Below are positions 8,887-18,034 of a stretch of 39,626 bases of DNA, one piece after another. The notes under the pieces were generated by a model, which saw nothing but the letters and a program-made list of their open reading frames with translations, did no database searches and had not been told where the DNA came from. The stretch covers positions 1 to 39,626 of the forward strand of contig JACPGQ010000031.1 of the NCBI GenBank assembly GCA_016188975.1, written 5' to 3'. This DNA is from Candidatus Levyibacteriota bacterium. GTDB taxonomy: Bacteria > Patescibacteriota > Microgenomatia > Levybacterales > UBA12049. Made by a program: the position numbers and the translations under genes. The first letter of the stretch is position 1; each line of letters opens with the position of its first letter.

Positions 8887-9223
8887 GACACTAACAGCTG
8901 ATAAAATCACTCGTGTCGCTCTCCTTTTGACTATAGTGTTGTTTCTTTTCCAAACGGGCTACATCCTCGCTTTTTATCAACAGCTCCCACCCGTTATTCC
9001 ACTTTTTAATCAACTTCCGTGGGGAATTGACCGTCTTGGAACGCGTCTGAGCATCTTCTTACCCCTCAGTATTGCTATCATTTGTGCAGTAATTAATTTC
9101 GTCGTTGCAAGTATCATCTACACCGTCATGCCGCTTGTTGCGAGGGTTATGGGAGTGACGAGTTTTCTTCTTGCGCTCCTCTGTTTTATTTTTGTCGTCC
9201 GCACTATACTATTACTTACGTAA
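8870..9223 (+). CDS. small membrane protein, unknown
   Basis: 117 aa, 3-4 hydrophobic segments; overlaps the preceding CDS end. Confidence 0.55.
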   Translation: MNGHVKTLTADKITRVALLLTIVLFLFQTGYILAFYQQLPPVIPLFNQLPWGIDRLGTRLSIFLPLSIAIICAVINFVVASIIYTVMPLVARVMGVTSFLLALLCFIFVVRTILLLT

Positions 9224-9224
9224 C

Positions 9225-10237
9225 ATGCCATATCTGCAGAATTTTCTCGTTGGTTTTCTCATCACTGCGCTCATCACTCCTTTTGTCATCTCGATTATGC
9301 GCCGTCTCAATATTCTGGACGATCCGCAATCGCACAAGCACCCAGGTATCATCCATCACTTCTCTTACTTCCACCCACACCAAGTCTTATGAGTATCTTT
9401 TCAGGATCGTTTCTCGCTGTGCTGGTCGGGTTTTACGATGACAGTTTAAACGCCAAGGGAAAAGATCTTTCGCCTTACATCCGGTTTTTTACGAATATCA
9501 TCTGCGCGATACTTGTCGTTGCGTCGGGAATAAAAATATATTTTGTCACTAACCCCTTTGGTGGCATTCTTCCACTGACCATGCCGCTCCTCAGTCTAGG
9601 TTTTGCAACAATCACGTTTGCGGATATCGTAACGGTTGTTTGGATTGTGTGGGTTATGAACATGCTGAATTGGAGCAAGGGTGTTGATGGACAAATGCCA
9701 GGGATTGTCGGAGTTTCGGCCATCATCATCGGACTTCTCAGTATTCGAACAGCAGGAAATCAGTTTGGCTTACTGGACGCCCATCTCTCATTTATTATCG
9801 CGGGTGTGTCGTTTGGGTTTCTTCTCTACAACTTCTACCCTGCCAAAATTTTTCCAGGGTATGGGGCTACTGCGCTCTATTTCCTCCTAGCAGTCGTCTC
9901 AATCCTATCAAGCGCCAAGCTCGCAACTGCTCTCCTTGTCATGGGCATCCCGACGATAGACGCGATCTTCACTATTGTCCGGAGAATTCTTTCAGGCAGA
10001 TCGCCTTTCTGGCATGACAACAGACACCTGCATCACATACTCCTTCGACTTGGCCTAAGCCAAAGAACAATCGCATTGTCTTACTGGCTCTTTTCTGCTA
10101 TATTGGGGACAATTTCCCTTTCGCTTGAAAGTCGGAGTAAATTCTTTGCTCTCAGTATGTTAGCAGCTATTGTTGGAGGAACATTGCTATTTCTGCATTT
10201 CATTCTCCGAAAAGATGATGAAACGGTCAATACGTAA
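9225..10237 (+). pseudogene. WecA/TagO/MraY-family glycosyl-1-phosphate transferase split into two frames (9225-9392 and 9389-10237)
   Basis: N-part LVGFLITALITPFVISIMRRLNILDDPQSHKHPGIIH; C-part GFYDDSLNAKGKDLSPYIRF...SPFWHDNRHLHHILLRLG; frames differ and the intervening PxPRGGG segment is missing. Confidence 0.65.
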
Positions 10238-11162
10238 TATTTTGCGGCTTTTAAGACCACGGCAATGGATTAAAAACCTTGCAATTTTTGGGGCAGCAAC
10301 ATTTGGAGGAGAATTATTTAACCCTCCTGTTCTCCTAACTGTTTTTATCGGGTTCCTCATTTTCTGCGCAATCTCCTCAGGAATTTACATCATTAACGAT
10401 ATTTTTGACCGCGAGAAGGATAAACTGCATCCCTTTAAGCGTTTCCGGCCGCTGGCACATGGAGATATTTCCCTCAGGGTCGCTATTTTCCTTGCTGTCC
10501 TTCTGATCGGCACTGCAACCATTGCAAGCTACTTCATTAACCCTGCGTTTTTCTCAATTACGATGATTTATCTTATCCTCCAGTTTTCTTACTCGGCGTT
10601 TCTCAAGCACATCACCGTTATTGACATTCTCGCACTCGCCGGTGGATACATCCTTCGTGTCTATGCGGGAGAGTTCGCGAGCTCATACCACATTTCAGTC
10701 TGGCTGTTATTAACAACCATTTCTCTCTCGCTTTTCCTTGCAATTGGAAAGAGACGAAGCGAGTTAACACTCATTTCAACCTACTCAAGTGCACAAATTG
10801 CTGCGATCCGCAAAACGCTTTCCCACTACTCAGACAGACTTCTTGACGTCTATGCATCAATTTTTGCCACATCAACATTTATTACCTACTCCCTCTTCAC
10901 ATTTTTCCAAGATGAGACTTCACTTGCTATCACCAATCAGCTGCTTCTTCCCGACTACTTACCAAACTATTTAAACAGAAAATGGCTCATGCTCACTATT
11001 TTTCCCGTCGTGTATGGACTCATGCGGTATCTTCAGGATATTTATGAAAAACATGAAGGAGAAAGTCCGGAGCGCGTTATTGTCTCTGACAAACCGCTTC
11101 TGGCAAATGTTATTCTCTGGGTTTTCCTCATCATCTTCATCATTTATGTTCTCGGCGCGTAA
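10218..11162 (+). CDS. UbiA-family prenyltransferase, decaprenyl-phosphate phosphoribosyltransferase-like
   Basis: LLRPRQWIKNLAIF, SSGIYIINDIFDREKDKLHPFKRFRPLAHGDIS (NDxxDxxxD), second Asp motif region. Confidence 0.8.
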   Translation: MKRSIRNILRLLRPRQWIKNLAIFGAATFGGELFNPPVLLTVFIGFLIFCAISSGIYIINDIFDREKDKLHPFKRFRPLAHGDISLRVAIFLAVLLIGTATIASYFINPAFFSITMIYLILQFSYSAFLKHITVIDILALAGGYILRVYAGEFASSYHISVWLLLTTISLSLFLAIGKRRSELTLISTYSSAQIAAIRKTLSHYSDRLLDVYASIFATSTFITYSLFTFFQDETSLAITNQLLLPDYLPNYLNRKWLMLTIFPVVYGLMRYLQDIYEKHEGESPERVIVSDKPLLANVILWVFLIIFIIYVLGA

Positions 11163-12080
11163 CTACTCAACTTTCTCCGCATATTGCGCACTGATCCACC
11201 CATTTTTTCCATCAGTAAGCTCTATCTCAAACCATCCTTCCTCCTCTGAAAGGAGCGTATACTCCTCACCAGGTGTTACTCTTGTGATTTCTTTACCTGC
11301 AAGGGAATTGTCGTCCCGAACGCGGAGAAATCCGGTTCCTGTCTGGAGAATACGGACTTTCGCAACCGAAATGCTTGGTGTCGGCGTAGCTGAGGAGGAC
11401 GCCGTCGTCGCTTCAGCAATAAAGGACGGGTCAATCCCTAAGTACCCTTTTGCGGAAAGCTTGTATCCGTTTGTCACGCGTATTCGTACGGATTTTTCTT
11501 TGTACCCTGCTTTCTGAAGTGTCAATGTGTGATCAGATGGAGTGAGATTGGTAAGCTTAAGAGGCGTCTGCCCTTTCAGGGCTTGATCAAGATACACATC
11601 TGCTTTGTCAGGTAGGGAAACAATGGTCAGTTCATTTTCCCTTTCATTACGGATATTGGTGAGGGAGATGACAACGCCTTCTGATGATGCTCCTTGTGCA
11701 AATTTACGATCAACAACCGTGAGGACTGATTTTTCTATTCTGATTTTTTCTTGAAACTCCGGAAAACTTCCAGACTCCGGGACTAAGCGGACAGTGTACT
11801 CGCCAACTGGCAACATCTCCTGCGCGTTTTGCATATCGACAGAATCCGATCTCGGACATCGACACAAGGGAGTTGTGCCAAGATACTCGCCTCCTAGATA
11901 CACTTTGCTTTGGGGGGATGCGGTTACTTGCAACGCCCCTTTTTCGTGTTTCACCCAGAAAAACTGGTAGAAAAAAAGTGCGAGCGCTGCAAAAACGATC
12001 AGAAGCAATACGAAAAAAACGATCTTTTTCATCTGTCTGTATTGAAGAGTTACTATACCACAGCAAAAAACGCATCTCAA
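11163..12080 (-). CDS. membrane-anchored PEGA-domain protein with C-terminal SH3-like domain
   Basis: Two PEGA-type repeats (VYLGGEYLGTTPL; VYLDQALKGQTPLKLTNLTPSDHTLTLQKAGYKEKSVRI) and GFLRVRDDNSLAGKEITRVTPGEEYTLLSEEEGWFEIEL..GWISAQYAEKV. Confidence 0.75.
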   Translation of the reverse strand: MRCVFCCGIVTLQYRQMKKIVFFVLLLIVFAALALFFYQFFWVKHEKGALQVTASPQSKVYLGGEYLGTTPLCRCPRSDSVDMQNAQEMLPVGEYTVRLVPESGSFPEFQEKIRIEKSVLTVVDRKFAQGASSEGVVISLTNIRNERENELTIVSLPDKADVYLDQALKGQTPLKLTNLTPSDHTLTLQKAGYKEKSVRIRVTNGYKLSAKGYLGIDPSFIAEATTASSSATPTPSISVAKVRILQTGTGFLRVRDDNSLAGKEITRVTPGEEYTLLSEEEGWFEIELTDGKNGWISAQYAEKVE

Positions 12081-12700
12081 TCGGAATCAGACAAATATTG
12101 CTTCAATCGTGGCTTCATCGCTTCAACGGATTTTCTCCGATGATTCACGAGCTGCATTTCTTCTTTTGTTAATGCCTTCTCATGATAGTATTTCTGTAAA
12201 TCTGGTAAATAAAAATATAATCGGTATGGCAAGCCTTTCGAGACGGAAGAAAATGGCTCTTTTGCAATAACTCCATCTATTTGCCCTCGTGTCGTAAAGA
12301 CCTGACCTGACGGAAGTGCGAATGCAATAACGCTCACAAACCTCGCCTGTCTTTTCGTATCAGGCAATTCTGCAGCAATTTTTTTCATATGCGCGACGAG
12401 ATCTTCTTCTGTTGCGTGCTCGCCAATCCATCTCCTGCTCCTCACGCCTGGCGCATTGTTGAGAGCCTCAATTTCCAACCCTCCGTCATCAGCTATTGTT
12501 GGAAGGCCAGATTTTTTTGCGTAAAACAGCGCTTTTTTCTTCGCATTGTCCTCGTATGTCTCCCCGTCTTCTTCAACGTCATCTGATATTCCAACGTCAC
12601 TCAGCGACAGAAGTTTTAGAGGAAGGTCAGAAAGAAATGAGGAAAGCTCTTGCAGTTTCCCGACATTTCTCGATGCTATGAGAAGTTTCTTTTTTCCCAT
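12077..12700 (-). CDS. rdgB: non-canonical purine NTP pyrophosphatase (RdgB/HAM1)
   Basis: LLIASRNVGKLQELSSFL, TYEDNAKKKALFYAKKSGLPTIADDGGLEIEALNNAPGVRSRRW. Confidence 0.88.
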   Translation of the reverse strand: MGKKKLLIASRNVGKLQELSSFLSDLPLKLLSLSDVGISDDVEEDGETYEDNAKKKALFYAKKSGLPTIADDGGLEIEALNNAPGVRSRRWIGEHATEEDLVAHMKKIAAELPDTKRQARFVSVIAFALPSGQVFTTRGQIDGVIAKEPFSSVSKGLPYRLYFYLPDLQKYYHEKALTKEEMQLVNHRRKSVEAMKPRLKQYLSDSD

Positions 12701-12720
12701 TTTGAGGTGACGCTAATACC

Positions 12721-12811
12721 GTCATTGCGAGGAGGAACGACGAAGCAATCTAATAAAATTGAAGCGTTTTTAAGAGATTGCCACGGTCGCTTGAGGCGAC
12801 CTCGCAATGAC
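12721..12811. repeat. intergenic GTCATTGCGAGGA-type palindromic repeat between rdgB and lysS
   Basis: GTCATTGCGAGGAGGAACGACGAAGCAATCT...AGATTGCCACGGTCGC...CTCGCAATGAC. Confidence 0.85.
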
Positions 12812-12814
12812 AAT

Positions 12815-14989
12815 TTAGCTTGCGGTAACTACACCAAATTCTTGTACTTTCCCTCCGCAGTATTTTATTATTTTGTCACATGCTTCCCTCAACACTGCTT
12901 CAACCTTTTGAGGAGAAATGTCAAAGACCCCATCGACATTTATGTAAAGATTTTTTGTATCCTCCCAAACAGCAGTTCGCTGTGCGTCACGGTAGTTAAA
13001 ATCGATATTGTATCCACCTGTCTGGTCAAAATATGCCAGCTCCTTCTCTGTGTATGCAGTTGGCTGTGTATCACCAAGGAGTAAAATCTTCTCGCCCGGT
13101 TTTGCGAAACGAAGTTCAGTCGGGAAACTGATTTTATCCAAATCAAATGCGCCGACAGAGACACGGTTTTTCATAACGATGAGGTTATACGCATCAACAC
13201 AGGTGTTGACGGTATACAAACCTTTCTTCAGGGCTATCCGCCGCAAGAGCGCTTCGGGACTTGGACGGCGTGAATGCCAATCAATTCCCATTGCTTTGTA
13301 CAATTTTCTGTAACTGAGAATTTCTGGAAACGCATTTATCGCATCAGTCGTCAACCCCTCCATAGATCCAAGTACTTTCTCTTTTTCCTTTTCAAGTTCA
13401 GGATGTGATTTTGTAATCGAAACATTCTTTATGATAGCGACACCGACAGAAAGACTGGAGAATGTTTCAGAAACTTTTCTACTGATTGAGAAAATCTCCG
13501 GAGTTTTGAGTGACGCTACTCCACCATCTGCTCTTGCAGCTGGTTTCTCAACTTTCAATGTCGGGAACAACACGACCTCTTTAATCGCCCATCTGTTGGT
13601 GAAAAACATGGTGAGCCTATCAATGCCAATCCCGATTCCACCAAGAGGTGGCATCCCATGCTCCATAGCCATCAAGAAATCTTCATCGACGTGCTGGGCC
13701 TCTTCTTTATCTTTCCTCTCTGCATTCGTATCCGCAGTAAATCTTGCCCGTTGGATGACTGGATCCGTCAGCTCTGACCACCCGTCGGCAACCTCTTTTC
13801 CGCCAATATATCCCTCAAAACGTTCAACCCACCCTGGTTTACTTCTATGAGTTTTTGCTAAGGGACTTATATCTTCAGGATAGTCAATGATCCAGGTAGG
13901 TGCAATAAGCGTTTTCGGAATTGTGTGATCGAATATGTTAAAGATCAACTGTCCTTTTGTTTCTCCGCCCAAAATCTGCATGTCGGGAAGGTGTTTTTTC
14001 GCATACTTCAAAAGACTCTCACGCGTTTCTTTATCAACGTCCAGTCCAAGTTTTTTCTTCAGGATCAGCTGCATCTCGATCCGAGGCCATTTTTTACCAA
14101 TGTCAATTTTTTTCTCGTCAATCTGAATCGTTGTATGCCTATAGATTTTTTTTGCCAGATGTTTAAAAAGACCCTCAGCAACATCCATCACTCGATGGTA
14201 ATCTGCATATGCTTCATACCATTCAATCATGGTGAATTCTGGAAAATGTGTTTGATCGATTCCTTCATTTCTGAAATCTTTGCAGATCTCGTAGACTCTC
14301 TCATAACCGCCGACGATGAGTCGCTTGAGATAGAGTTCGTCAGCAATTCGCAGATACATATCCTGATCAAGTGCGTTTAGATGCGTCGTAAATGGTTTAG
14401 CATTTGCCCCGCCGTAGAGTGGCTGCAATACCGGAGTCTCCGCCTCCCAGAAACCCAGATTATCCAAGTACTCTCGAACCCCACTAATAAGTTTTGTTCT
14501 TGTATTAAACCGCGCACGGACTTCAGGATTTAACAGAAGATCCAAATATCTCTGTCTGAACCGTGCCTCAACGTCTTTGAGTCCATACCATTGATTCGGC
14601 AGTGGTCGTATTGCTTTTGTCAGAAGCGTATAAGAGGAAGGAATGATAGAAATCTCCCCTGCTTCTGTTGTTCCGACTTCTCCCTCAACACCTATGATAT
14701 CGCCGATATCAAGAAGCTTGAGATTTTTGAATGCTTCTTGTCCGACTGTGTTTTTCTTGAAAAAAAGCTGGATTTTCCCCGTTTCATCTCTTAAATCAGC
14801 AAAGGCAATATTGCCATGCTCTCGAAATGAAAAAAGTCTCCCTGCCGTACTTACTCTCTTCCCCTCGGACTTCAGCGCGTCCGCGACGGTATGGGTCTTC
14901 GGATAGGACGCAGCGTACGGGTTCCATCCAAGAGCCCTGATCTTCTCAATTTTCTCTTTTCTTATTTTGATAAGCTCAGAATCATCCAT
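12815..14989 (-). CDS. lysS: class II lysyl-tRNA synthetase with C-terminal B3/4-domain fusion
   Basis: LysRS motifs 2 and 3 (EICKDFRNEGIDQTHFPEFTMIEW; GGIGIGIDRLTMFFT); C-term YRKLYKAMGIDWHSRRPSPEALLRRIALKKGLYTVNTCVDAYNLIVM matches B3/4 of PheT. Confidence 0.9.
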   Translation of the reverse strand: MDDSELIKIRKEKIEKIRALGWNPYAASYPKTHTVADALKSEGKRVSTAGRLFSFREHGNIAFADLRDETGKIQLFFKKNTVGQEAFKNLKLLDIGDIIGVEGEVGTTEAGEISIIPSSYTLLTKAIRPLPNQWYGLKDVEARFRQRYLDLLLNPEVRARFNTRTKLISGVREYLDNLGFWEAETPVLQPLYGGANAKPFTTHLNALDQDMYLRIADELYLKRLIVGGYERVYEICKDFRNEGIDQTHFPEFTMIEWYEAYADYHRVMDVAEGLFKHLAKKIYRHTTIQIDEKKIDIGKKWPRIEMQLILKKKLGLDVDKETRESLLKYAKKHLPDMQILGGETKGQLIFNIFDHTIPKTLIAPTWIIDYPEDISPLAKTHRSKPGWVERFEGYIGGKEVADGWSELTDPVIQRARFTADTNAERKDKEEAQHVDEDFLMAMEHGMPPLGGIGIGIDRLTMFFTNRWAIKEVVLFPTLKVEKPAARADGGVASLKTPEIFSISRKVSETFSSLSVGVAIIKNVSITKSHPELEKEKEKVLGSMEGLTTDAINAFPEILSYRKLYKAMGIDWHSRRPSPEALLRRIALKKGLYTVNTCVDAYNLIVMKNRVSVGAFDLDKISFPTELRFAKPGEKILLLGDTQPTAYTEKELAYFDQTGGYNIDFNYRDAQRTAVWEDTKNLYINVDGVFDISPQKVEAVLREACDKIIKYCGGKVQEFGVVTAS

Positions 14990-15136
14990 ATCAGTATTAT
15001 AGACTATATTACGTTATCTAAAATCTACAGTCACAGAACCACATTGGAGTTATATTTTTTGCTATCTCATCAGCCCAGAACATACTCGCTACAATTATAG
15101 TTTTTAACTATCGTTTTTTCCAGAATGCGATAGTAC

Positions 15137-16276
15137 TTATTCTTCCCTCTGGCTCGCTTGATTATTAAACCCAGAATAGAGGGCGCAGATCTCCTGATAC
15201 GCTCTTATCGTTTCATCAAGAGATTGTAAACTAAGCCACTCCTGCTCAGTATGCTCTCCTCCCCCAATTGGTCCAAGACTTAAAATAGGAATTCCTAATC
15301 TATTTGCGAAAACATTTTCGTCAGCGACGGAACCTGAATATATAACCTCAACACCATGAAGAAGAATGAGCTTTGCTTCGATAAGCTTGAGAAATGGATT
15401 TTCTCTATCAATCTCAAAGGCCTCATTGTACGGTGTTTCTCGCGGGACCAACACGACATCTGCTGACACTCCTGTTTCTTCGCTTACCTCATGCATCTTT
15501 GCGACAAAATCAGAACTTTTTACTCCGGGGGTTGAAAGTAAGCTCACCCGCAGTCGACAGCTGTCTGGAACACTTAGAGATGTTGTATCAGCATGGATGG
15601 CACGAAGAACAATATTTGACGTACCCAACCTCTCGTGATCACCCAACCTGACTCCTTGCATTCCCACAATTAACCTAGAAGCTTCCTCAATTGCATTAAC
15701 CCCTTTGTGAGATTCTGCGGCATGAGCCGCTTTTCCGTGAACGTCTATGTCAAATTGTACATGCCCTTTTCTTCCATAATTAACTGCATAAGGCTGTTCA
15801 TAGTTATCAACTTGACCACTTTCTCCGACGACGAGGAATGCCACATCGTTCATCTCACCAGAATCGACTAAATCATGTGCGCCTTTTGAAATATTCTCTT
15901 CATCAACGCCAAAAAACACTTTTACAGGTAAATCATTTTTCGCTGCAAATTCAGCTACCCGTAGGATTGCTACTAATCCGCCTTTCATGTCCTGGACACC
16001 AAGCCCAGTTGCTTTATCTCCTTTAATTCGCAGTTCAAATGGATTTTGTTGCCAGCCGGGGTGTGCCGGGACAGTATCCATGTGACCATAAAATCCAATA
16101 TACATGTCACTCTGTCCAAATGTACCAACCAGATTATTTCTGTCAGAGTCGGTAGGAACCTCTTTTACGTCTAAACCATACCCAGTAAGGATTCCTTTTA
16201 TAACTCCTGAAATAGCTTGTTCTTCTGGATAAACAGACGCTGTTTCAACCAATGTTTGTAACAATTCTCTATTCAT
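15137..16276 (-). CDS. M20-family metallohydrolase (ArgE/DapE/LysK-like)
   Basis: YGHMDTVPAHPGWQ, LGVQDMKGG, FFGVDEENISKGAHDL. Confidence 0.85.
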   Translation of the reverse strand: MNRELLQTLVETASVYPEEQAISGVIKGILTGYGLDVKEVPTDSDRNNLVGTFGQSDMYIGFYGHMDTVPAHPGWQQNPFELRIKGDKATGLGVQDMKGGLVAILRVAEFAAKNDLPVKVFFGVDEENISKGAHDLVDSGEMNDVAFLVVGESGQVDNYEQPYAVNYGRKGHVQFDIDVHGKAAHAAESHKGVNAIEEASRLIVGMQGVRLGDHERLGTSNIVLRAIHADTTSLSVPDSCRLRVSLLSTPGVKSSDFVAKMHEVSEETGVSADVVLVPRETPYNEAFEIDRENPFLKLIEAKLILLHGVEVIYSGSVADENVFANRLGIPILSLGPIGGGEHTEQEWLSLQSLDETIRAYQEICALYSGFNNQASQREE

Positions 16277-16351
16277 ATAGCTGTGTCTGTAAATGGTGCA
16301 GATTTACTGATGCACACCCACGGATTATAGCATAGTGATAGCCCGACCTTA

Positions 16352-16380
16352 TTGACAAAATGTTTTGCAGCATATACCAT
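16352..16380 (+). promoter_or_regulatory. candidate promoter for leader-decarboxylase unit
   Basis: TTGACA-17 nt-TACCAT. Confidence 0.45.
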
Positions 16381-16404
16381 ACACTACAGTAGAATAGAAT
16401 TCGT

Positions 16405-16473
16405 ATGCTACGTGTACAAGAAAAGAAGTTTACGGCCGTTCTTTCCAAGCGATTGAAAAAGATAGAGTTGTAG
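16405..16473 (+). CDS. candidate 22-aa Lys/Arg-rich leader peptide MLRVQEKKFTAVLSKRLKKIEL
   Basis: ATG..TAG ORF with 5 Lys and 2 Arg, ending 1 nt before a terminator hairpin upstream of the decarboxylase. Confidence 0.5.
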   Translation: MLRVQEKKFTAVLSKRLKKIEL

Positions 16474-16474
16474 T

Positions 16475-16500
16475 AAGTGGGGGAAACCCCACTTTTTTAT
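16475..16500 (+). terminator. intrinsic terminator/attenuator upstream of decarboxylase
   Basis: AAGTGGGGgaaaCCCCACTTttttat: 8-bp stem with GAAA loop and U-tract. Confidence 0.75.
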
Positions 16501-16512
16501 TTATCAACAACT

Positions 16513-17982
16513 ATGGCGGTTAAGGATAAAAAGAAAAGCATCACCCCTCTGGTTGATATCTTAAACCATGACATTGATGGCATCATACGGTGGTGCACCC
16601 CCTCAATTCATCCAAAAGTTCCAAAAATTAATGGCATATACACAAACGATATATCCGTTTCTTATCATAAAATCGGCAACCCGTCGATGGATACAGGCGT
16701 TTTCCATCAGGCCCACAAACTTGCAGCAAAGGCATACAAAGCAGACCACACACTTTTTTCTGTCAATGGCTCAACAGGAAGCAACTTTATCGTTTTACGA
16801 GCTTTAAAACATCAACTAGGTAAAGTGAAGATGCTTGCTCAGCGAAATGTTCACAAATCAATTAGTTGTGCGATTGAGGATTATCAAATTGACGTTGCAT
16901 ACCTTAAGCCACATTATGATAACAAACTGCAAATTTTTGTTCCAAATAAGATCGAGGAGATCGTCTCTAGTTTGAAAAAAGATCCATCAATAAATTTACT
17001 TCTTCTTTCTCTCCCAACATATGAAGGATTGTCCATTGATCTGAAGCAACTCGTAAAACAGGTCCGACGATTCAACAATGATCTTATAATCTTCGTAGAT
17101 GAAGCATGGGGAGCTCACTTTCCCTTCTCACACAAAATGCCAGTATGCGCGATGGAGGCCGGCGCTGACATCTGCGTACAAAGCACTCACAAACAAGGTT
17201 CCGGACTTCAGCAGACATCCATGATCCATTGGCAAGGAAATAGAGTGAAAAGAAGGTTTGTACTCGATTCATATCAGTGTCTGATTACGACAAGTCCTTC
17301 TTTCCACCTACTCGCATCAATAGATGCAGCAAGATACTTGATGGAGACTCAAGGAAAAGAGATCATCGATGATCTTTTAGAGGTAAGCAATAACTTAAGA
17401 GAAGGCCTAAAAAGAATTCCTGGAGTAAGAGTTATTTCCGAAGACTACATAATATCCCACCATAAGCAGGTTACGGCTATCGATAAATCTAAGGTGCTCG
17501 TCAACGTAGCCGAAACCGGTATTTCAGGATTTGAACTTGCACATTACCTGGAAGAAAAGTACAAGGTTATTGTTGAAAAATATGAAGCCAGTAATATTCT
17601 CTTCCTGACCACCTTTCAAAATTCTCAATTTGAGGCTGAACAAACAATTAAATATGTTAAAGATGCAATTGGTACTTTACAAAAAATGAAAAATCGTCCT
17701 AAAACAATTGTATTTCCAGAATTCCCGGAAAATATCCTCAAAGATAGGTCGTCATTCTCTGTCAACGGAAATCATTTTACCAAAGAAGATATTGCAAAGT
17801 CCGTAGGGAAAGTTTGCGCAGAATATGTTGTCCCATACCCTCCCGGAATACCACTTCTTGCAAAAGGAGAAATAATTCAAAAAGAACATATAGAATATTT
17901 AAACGCTCTGAGACATTACAAAGACTTAACCTACGTTCTTATGAGCGATAAGGATATATCAACAATTTTGGTAGCACGGTAG
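16513..17982 (+). CDS. Orn/Lys/Arg decarboxylase (PLP fold I, SpeA/YaaO-like short form)
   Basis: HTLFSVNGSTGSNFIVLRAL, AQRNVHKSISCAI, IFVDEAWGAHFPF, STHKQGSGLQQTS (PLP Lys). Confidence 0.88.
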   Translation: MAVKDKKKSITPLVDILNHDIDGIIRWCTPSIHPKVPKINGIYTNDISVSYHKIGNPSMDTGVFHQAHKLAAKAYKADHTLFSVNGSTGSNFIVLRALKHQLGKVKMLAQRNVHKSISCAIEDYQIDVAYLKPHYDNKLQIFVPNKIEEIVSSLKKDPSINLLLLSLPTYEGLSIDLKQLVKQVRRFNNDLIIFVDEAWGAHFPFSHKMPVCAMEAGADICVQSTHKQGSGLQQTSMIHWQGNRVKRRFVLDSYQCLITTSPSFHLLASIDAARYLMETQGKEIIDDLLEVSNNLREGLKRIPGVRVISEDYIISHHKQVTAIDKSKVLVNVAETGISGFELAHYLEEKYKVIVEKYEASNILFLTTFQNSQFEAEQTIKYVKDAIGTLQKMKNRPKTIVFPEFPENILKDRSSFSVNGNHFTKEDIAKSVGKVCAEYVVPYPPGIPLLAKGEIIQKEHIEYLNALRHYKDLTYVLMSDKDISTILVAR

Positions 17983-18034
17983 AAATATATTTAAAAATAA
18001 ATATTAGTTTACATCTCATGAATTGCCGTAAAGA

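Noticed and set aside
12940-14906. Numerous overlapping antisense ORFs of 60-151 aa across lysS
   Set aside because: Opposite a strongly conserved CDS, low-complexity translations, no motifs
15108-15135. ACTATCG...CGATAGT inverted repeat downstream of the first M20 gene
   Set aside because: 7-bp stem with a long loop and little T-tract; weak terminator at best
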